Origin: Streptomyces parvus
GTDB lineage: Bacteria; Actinomycetota; Actinomycetes; Streptomycetales; Streptomycetaceae
DNA length: 64,000 nucleotides
Direction of reading: 5' to 3'
NCBI RefSeq assembly: GCF_032121415.1
Contig: NZ_CP135079.1
Span: forward strand, 5,766,001-5,830,000
Both the position numbers and the translations under genes were made by a program. The notes below the pieces were generated by a model. It worked only from the letters and a program-made list of their open reading frames with translations. It was not told the origin of the DNA and ran no database searches. Below, one piece after another: positions 59,774 to 64,000 of this stretch (its first letter is position 1; each line of letters opens with the position of its first letter).

Positions 59774-60577
59774 TCAGGCCGCGTGGCCGCCGTCCACGAC
59801 GAGCTCGGTGCCCGTGATGAAGCCCGCCTCGGCGCTCACGAGGTAGGCGACGAGCGAGGCGATCTCCTCCGTCGTGCCGAAGCGGCCCAGCGCGTTCGCC
59901 GCGCGCTGGCCCTCGGCCAACGGCCCGTCGGCCGGGTTGAGGTCGGTGTCCACGGCCCCCGGCTGGATCACGTTCACGGTGATGCCGCGCGGCCCCAGCT
60001 CCCTGGCGAGCGGCTTGGTCAGCCCCGTCAGCGCGGACTTGCTGAGCCCGTAGAGGGTGGAGCCGGGCCCGCCCGCGTACCGGCTCAGGGCGGAACCCAC
60101 GGAGATGACGCGGCCACCGTCGGCCAGCCGCTCCGCCGCCGCCCGGCAGGCGAGGAAGGCCGCTCGGACGTTCACCGTCAGCGTCCGGTCCACGTCCGGT
60201 CCGGCGAGCGTGGAGATCGGGCCGAGGATGCCGATGCCCGCGTTGTTGACCAGGACGTCCAGTCGGCCGAGCGCGTCCGCCGCCCGGTGCACGGCGTCGG
60301 CGGCCGCGTCGGCGTCCGCCGCGTCGCAATGCAGGGCGACGCCCCGGCGGCCGAAGCCCTCGATCTTCGCGACGACCGCACGGGCCGCCTCCTCGTCCTG
60401 TACATAGGTGACGGCGACGTCCGCGCCGTCCTGGGCGAGCCGCAGCGCGATCGCGGCGCCGATGCCCCGGCTGCCCCCGGTGACCAGGGCGGCCCGGTGC
60501 GGAAGACCGGCGGGGACGGCTGCGGGGGCGGTGCCGGACAGGAGTGCGGAACGGGTGCTGGAAGCCTTGCTGGACAT
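59774..60577 (-). CDS. SDR-family oxidoreductase (3-oxoacyl-reductase-like)
   Basis: A 267-residue short-chain dehydrogenase from ATG 60577 (GAGGAAC upstream). The Rossmann motif is ALVTGGSRGIGAAI, then VLVNNAGIGILG. The catalytic Ser is in VISVGSALS, and Y-x3-K is in STLYGLSKSAL. The Thr/Arg choice after the glycine motif suggests NADPH. It lies 111 bp downstream of a TetR gene on the same strand and may be regulated by it. Confidence 0.92.
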   Translation of the reverse strand: MSSKASSTRSALLSGTAPAAVPAGLPHRAALVTGGSRGIGAAIALRLAQDGADVAVTYVQDEEAARAVVAKIEGFGRRGVALHCDAADADAAADAVHRAADALGRLDVLVNNAGIGILGPISTLAGPDVDRTLTVNVRAAFLACRAAAERLADGGRVISVGSALSRYAGGPGSTLYGLSKSALTGLTKPLARELGPRGITVNVIQPGAVDTDLNPADGPLAEGQRAANALGRFGTTEEIASLVAYLVSAEAGFITGTELVVDGGHAA

Positions 60578-60688
60578 GGCTGTTCCTCGCTGACGGGGAT
60601 GCCGTCGCTCCGACGGCCTCCCCCAGCAAACGCGTGCCGGGGCCCGCACACCGGCGGGTATCGGACACCTACGGCAGCCCCGGGCCGG

Positions 60689-61330
60689 TCACCGTAACGG
60701 CAGCAGCGCGGGGTCCGTCGCCGCCGCTCGCAGGCGTGCCAGGATGGCGCGGGCCGCCTTGTCGTAGCCGAGGCTGTTGTTCTGGAGCACCGACTCGGCG
60801 TTGGCCAGCTCCAGCAGCGCGATCACCTCGAATGCCAGCTGGCACACGTCGGTCTCCCCGGCCAGCTCCCCGGCGGCCCTGGCCTCCTCGATCGTCTCCT
60901 CCACGAAGGTGACCCAGCCCGTCTGCGCGGACGCCAGGGCGTCGTGCACCCGGCCCCTGCGGGCGTCGAACTCGGCCGTGGCGGCGTAGAAGAAGCAGCC
61001 GCCCCGGAACACCCGGTCGCGGGAGTACGCGATCCACGCCTCGCACATCCGCCAGACCCGCCCGAGCCCCGGCGGCACCGACCGGGTGGGGCGCAGCACA
61101 TGGTCGACGTAGACGGCCACCGCTCCCCGCACGGTGGCCAGCTGGAGCCCCTCCTTCGAGCCGAACAGCGCGAACACCCCGCTCTTGCTCAGCCCCAGCT
61201 CGGTGGCCAACCGTCCCAGCGACAAGCCCTCAAGACCTTCGACCGAGGCGATCTGCACCGCCCGTCCCAGGACCAACTGCCGGGTCTGGTTCCCCCGCTC
61301 GACCCGCCCGTCCGCTCTTACCGACACCAT
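60689..61330 (-). CDS. TetR-family transcriptional regulator
   Basis: A 213-residue regulator. The HTH is SLGRLATELGLSKSGVFALF, with the typical phenylalanine-ended recognition helix followed by GSKEGLQLATV. The C-terminal ligand domain (GGCFFYAATAEFDARRGRVH) is of the YcdC/TetR_C_6-like type often controlling SDR or efflux genes. It stands upstream of the SDR gene on the same strand. Ligand unknown. Confidence 0.88.
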   Translation of the reverse strand: MVSVRADGRVERGNQTRQLVLGRAVQIASVEGLEGLSLGRLATELGLSKSGVFALFGSKEGLQLATVRGAVAVYVDHVLRPTRSVPPGLGRVWRMCEAWIAYSRDRVFRGGCFFYAATAEFDARRGRVHDALASAQTGWVTFVEETIEEARAAGELAGETDVCQLAFEVIALLELANAESVLQNNSLGYDKAARAILARLRAAATDPALLPLR

Positions 61331-61515
61331 GTGACCACTCCGTGCCTCAGCGTTACCGATGCGTCAGTCTAGGGAGCGGCGGGAGATGCCCGGGAACGAT
61401 CCGACCGTTGAGACAGGTGTTCCTTTCCCGGGAACCCGGCGGGTAGCGTGATCACTCCGCGTGCGAGCCGGTGAGGTCTCCACATCACGTTCCGTGGAGA
61501 ATCCGGGAAGACCAG

Positions 61516-62439
61516 GTGTCCGCTGCCGCCGTGCCCGCCGGGAGCCTCTCCCCGCGCCGCGCCTGGGTCGCCGACCTGCCCGTGCTGGCGGTCGCCGCGG
61601 TCTGGGGCGCGAGCTATCTCGCCGCCAAGGGCATCACCACCACGCACACCGTCGTCGCCGTCCTCGTCCTGCGCCTCGCGATCGTGCTGCCGGTGCTCGT
61701 TGCGGTCGGACGGCGCAAGCTGCGGGCGCTGACCGGTGCGCAGTGGCGGGGCGCCGGAGTGCTGGGTCTGGTGCTGAGCGGGATCTTCCTGCTGGAGACG
61801 TACGGGGTGGTGCGCACCTCCGCCACCAACGCCGGGCTGATCATCAGCCTGACCATGATCTTCACACCGCTGGCCGAGGCCGCCGTGACCCGCGTCCGCC
61901 CGTCACCCGGATGCGTCGCCGCGGCCGGGCTCTCCGTCGCCGGAGTGGTCCTGCTGACCCAGGGCGGCGGGTTCACCAGCCCCTCGGCCGGCGACCTCCT
62001 GATGCTCTTCGCCGCGCTCGCCCGTACGCTCCACGTCCTGGCCATGGCCCGGATCAGGGCGCTACAGGACGCCGACTCGCTCTCCCTGACCACCGTCCAG
62101 CTCGGCAGCGCGGTCGCCGTCTTCGCCGTCCTCGCGGCACTCCCCGGCACCGGAGCCTCACCGTGGAGCACGGTCGTGGGCTTCGGTGCCCGGGAGTGGG
62201 CGGGCCTCGTCTTCCTCTCGGTGTTCTGCACGCTGTTCGCGTTCTTCGTGCAGATGTGGTCCGTACGCCGCACCTCGCCGTCCCGGGTCGGTCTGCTGCT
62301 CGGTACGGAACCGCTGTGGGCCGCCGCCGTCGGCATGAGCCTCGGCGGAGAACAGCTCGGCGCCCCGGGGGTGGCCGGGGCCGTCCTCGTCCTGGCGGGC
62401 ACCGCGTGGGGGCGGCGCGCCGCCCTGGTCAGGTCTTGA
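61516..62439 (+). CDS. EamA/DMT-family exporter
   Basis: About 307 residues from GTG 61516 (GGGAAG upstream). Ten hydrophobic segments in two EamA repeats: LAVAAVWGASYLAAKGITTT begins the first, and GLVFLSVFCTLFAFFVQMWS lies in the second, with TEPLWAAAVGM near the end. This is the RhaT/EamA metabolite exporter pattern. Substrate unknown. Its 3' end overlaps a small convergent membrane-protein gene by 11 bp. Confidence 0.87.
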   Translation: MSAAAVPAGSLSPRRAWVADLPVLAVAAVWGASYLAAKGITTTHTVVAVLVLRLAIVLPVLVAVGRRKLRALTGAQWRGAGVLGLVLSGIFLLETYGVVRTSATNAGLIISLTMIFTPLAEAAVTRVRPSPGCVAAAGLSVAGVVLLTQGGGFTSPSAGDLLMLFAALARTLHVLAMARIRALQDADSLSLTTVQLGSAVAVFAVLAALPGTGASPWSTVVGFGAREWAGLVFLSVFCTLFAFFVQMWSVRRTSPSRVGLLLGTEPLWAAAVGMSLGGEQLGAPGVAGAVLVLAGTAWGRRAALVRS

Positions 62440-62632
62440 TCGAATCCGCCGCGATCATCACGGCCGCCCCCGCCACGATCAGCACGATGCTGACGAACAG
62501 CAGGCGGTCGCCGAGAAAGTCGACGTGGCGCACGAGCGTCCAGAGCCGGAACCAGCCCGTCCATTCGTACAGCAGCCCGCCCACGCCCTGGACGAAGACG
62601 AGGAACCCGATCGTCTCGACGATTTTCTTCAT
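62429..62632 (-). CDS. Small two-helix membrane protein
   Basis: A 67-residue protein from ATG 62632 (MKKIVETIGFLVFVQGVGGL). It has two hydrophobic segments, one at the N-terminus and one at FVSIVLIVAGAAVMIAADSI, joined by WTGWFRLWTLVRHVDFLGDR. No family is recognised. It overlaps the end of the convergent exporter gene by 11 bp. It is likely real, given its sequence character. Confidence 0.65.
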   Translation of the reverse strand: MKKIVETIGFLVFVQGVGGLLYEWTGWFRLWTLVRHVDFLGDRLLFVSIVLIVAGAAVMIAADSIKT

Positions 62633-62777
62633 GGGCCGAGCCTCCCGCCCGCCCCGCGCCCGCCGCATCGGCCGCCGGTCCCGTCCGCCGCGCCGAAAGT
62701 AGCGCGGGGTGCGACTTTGGTAGCTCCCGCGCCGCTCGGAGCCCTTTCGAGCCGTCAGGCTGCGTAACTTTGTCGAC

Positions 62778-63998
62778 ATGACGCGCACCGAGTACCGCTG
62801 GCTGCTTCCGTCGGCGATGGCCGACCCCGAGCTGCCGGACGACCGGGTCCGGACGCGGCGGACCGTGCGGGACTGGGCCGTCGACATCACGGCCTTCCTC
62901 ATCGCCGCGGGCATCGGCATGCTGGCCCTCGGTACGATCGAGGCCGATGACACCACGGCCGACGCCGTCGTCTTCGTGGACTCGATCGTCGGCGCGGTGG
63001 CCTGCTGCGCCCTCTGGCTCCGGCGGCGCTGGCCCCTCGGACTCGCCGTCGCCCTGACTCTCGTGTCCGTCGTCGAGCCCGTGGCAGCCGGGGCCCTGCT
63101 GGTCGCCCTCTTCAGTCTGGCCGTCCACCGCCCGTTCAAGCCGGTCGCGATCGTGGGGGCGCTCGCACTGGTCCTGGTGCCGCTGCAACCGTTCCTGCGC
63201 CCCGACCCGACGACGTCCTTCCTCGCCTCGGTCGTCTTCGGCGTCCTGCTGATCCTCCTGGTGATCAGCTGGGGCATGGCCGTACGGTCCCGGCGCCAGC
63301 TCGTCGTCAGCCTCCGCGAACGGGCCCGCCGCGCCGAGGCCGAGGCGGAGCTGCGCGCCGAACAGGCCCAGCGCCTCGCCCGGGAGGCCATCGCCCGCGA
63401 GATGCACGACGTCCTGGCCCACCGGCTGACCCTGCTCAGCGTGCACGCCGGGGCCCTCGAATTCCGGCCCGACGCCCCCGCCGCCGTGGTCGGCCGGGCG
63501 GCCGGCGTCATCCGGGACAGCGCCCACGAGGCCCTCCAGGACCTCCGCGAGATCATCGGCGTCCTGCGCGGACCCGGCGACACCGACGAGGCCCACCGGC
63601 CCCAGCCCACCCTCGCCACCCTGGACGCCCTCGTCGCCGAATCCCGGCTCGCGGGTATGAAGGTCGCCGTCGACAACCGGGTCACCGAACCCCGGGGCGC
63701 CCCCGCCGCCACCGGCCGCACCGTCTACCGCATCGCGCAGGAGGCCCTGACCAACGCCCGTAAACACGCGCCCGGCACGGAGGTCTCCCTCACCGTGACC
63801 GGCGGCCCCGGCGACGGCCTCACCGTCGAGGTGGTGAACCCGGCCCCCACCGAACCCATCGAACGGGTCCCCGGCTCCGGCCAGGGGCTCATCGGCCTCA
63901 CCGAACGCGCCACCCTCGCCGGAGGAGAGCTGGAGCACGGCCCGACGAAGGACGGCGGCTTCGCGGTCCGGGCCCGACTGCCGTGGCCCGCCGCGTGA
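62778..63998 (+). CDS. NarL/DesK-type sensor histidine kinase
   Basis: A 406-residue sensor. Four to six membrane segments occupy residues ~35-165, without a large extracellular domain. A helical linker leads to the HisKA_3 box with the phosphorylated His in AREMHDVLAHRLTLLSVHAG. The ATPase domain has the N-box QEALTNARKHAPG and the G-box GQGLIGLTERATLAGGELEHG-type sequence. It should phosphorylate a LuxR-type response regulator. Its stop (63996-63998) overlaps a GTG at 63995, marking the likely partner gene. Confidence 0.93.
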   Translation: MTRTEYRWLLPSAMADPELPDDRVRTRRTVRDWAVDITAFLIAAGIGMLALGTIEADDTTADAVVFVDSIVGAVACCALWLRRRWPLGLAVALTLVSVVEPVAAGALLVALFSLAVHRPFKPVAIVGALALVLVPLQPFLRPDPTTSFLASVVFGVLLILLVISWGMAVRSRRQLVVSLRERARRAEAEAELRAEQAQRLAREAIAREMHDVLAHRLTLLSVHAGALEFRPDAPAAVVGRAAGVIRDSAHEALQDLREIIGVLRGPGDTDEAHRPQPTLATLDALVAESRLAGMKVAVDNRVTEPRGAPAATGRTVYRIAQEALTNARKHAPGTEVSLTVTGGPGDGLTVEVVNPAPTEPIERVPGSGQGLIGLTERATLAGGELEHGPTKDGGFAVRARLPWPAA

Positions 63999-64000
63999 GC
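63995..64000 (+). CDS. Start of the next gene (probable response regulator)
   Basis: GTGAGC at the window end overlaps the kinase stop by 4 nt, the usual coupling of kinase and response-regulator genes. Only two codons are visible, so the identity is inferred. Confidence 0.4.

Overview
The window is about 70% GC or higher. It has strongly G/C-biased third codon positions, frequent GTG starts, 4-nt ATGA/GTGA gene overlaps and many perfect GC-rich hairpins between genes. With the gene content (mycothiol-type DinB protein, secreted polysaccharidases, MobA-like and IclR/GntR/TetR regulators, uricase/allantoin genes), this points to the chromosome of a Streptomyces or close relative. I see no rRNA, tRNA, CRISPR array, transposase or integrase. 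The window starts inside a secreted subtilisin and ends at the start codon of a probable response regulator.

Region 1 (1-24 kb) is mixed. It has a subtilisin C-terminus, a secreted amidase with two peptidoglycan-binding repeats behind a terminator-like leader, two small reductases, a three-gene ACP / ketoacyl synthase / hydrolase cassette, and an extracellular ExeM/NucH-type nuclease. Next come a GH5 cellulase, an MFS exporter overlapping a glutathionyl-hydroquinone-reductase-like gene, a DMT transporter and an AlkZ-like DNA glycosylase. A GAF-LuxR regulator then faces two overlapping acyl-CoA synthetases, followed by a GNAT protein and a zinc-ribbon protein with a degenerate Mrr-like C-terminus.

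Region 2 (24-58.7 kb) contains a dispersed purine/glyoxylate regulon interrupted by other genes. Its members are gcl, catalase, hyi-glxR, uraD-uraH-pucL, an NCS2 permease, 8-oxoguanine deaminase, a second NCS2 permease, aceB, a MobA-like cytidylyltransferase, an IclR regulator (AllR-like), allB and allantoicase. Read together: 8-oxoguanine is deaminated to urate; uricase, HIU hydrolase and OHCU decarboxylase give allantoin; allantoinase and allantoicase give ureidoglycolate and urea. Glyoxylate released later (ureidoglycolate lyase is not in the window) is used by Gcl/Hyi/GlxR to make glycerate or by malate synthase. Catalase removes the H2O2 made by uricase. Two operator-like motifs recur at these promoters: tandem TTCCR-N5-YGGAA palindromes exactly 21 bp apart (gcl, hyi, aceB, allR-allB gap), and single TCAAC-N5-GTTGA palindromes (catalase, uraD, aceB, allB).

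Interspersed in region 2 are an alpha/beta hydrolase with a divergent TetR, a CBM3-GH16 glucanase, a das-like amino-sugar ABC cluster (GntR, binding protein, two permeases, GH20 hexosaminidase), a Tat-exported lactonase-fold protein, an alpha/beta hydrolase lacking its nucleophilic serine, and a fibronectin-III lipoprotein.

Region 3 (58.7-64 kb) has an aldo/keto reductase, an SDR with an upstream TetR gene, a DMT exporter, a small membrane protein, and a NarL-type sensor kinase whose stop overlaps the next start codon at the window edge.
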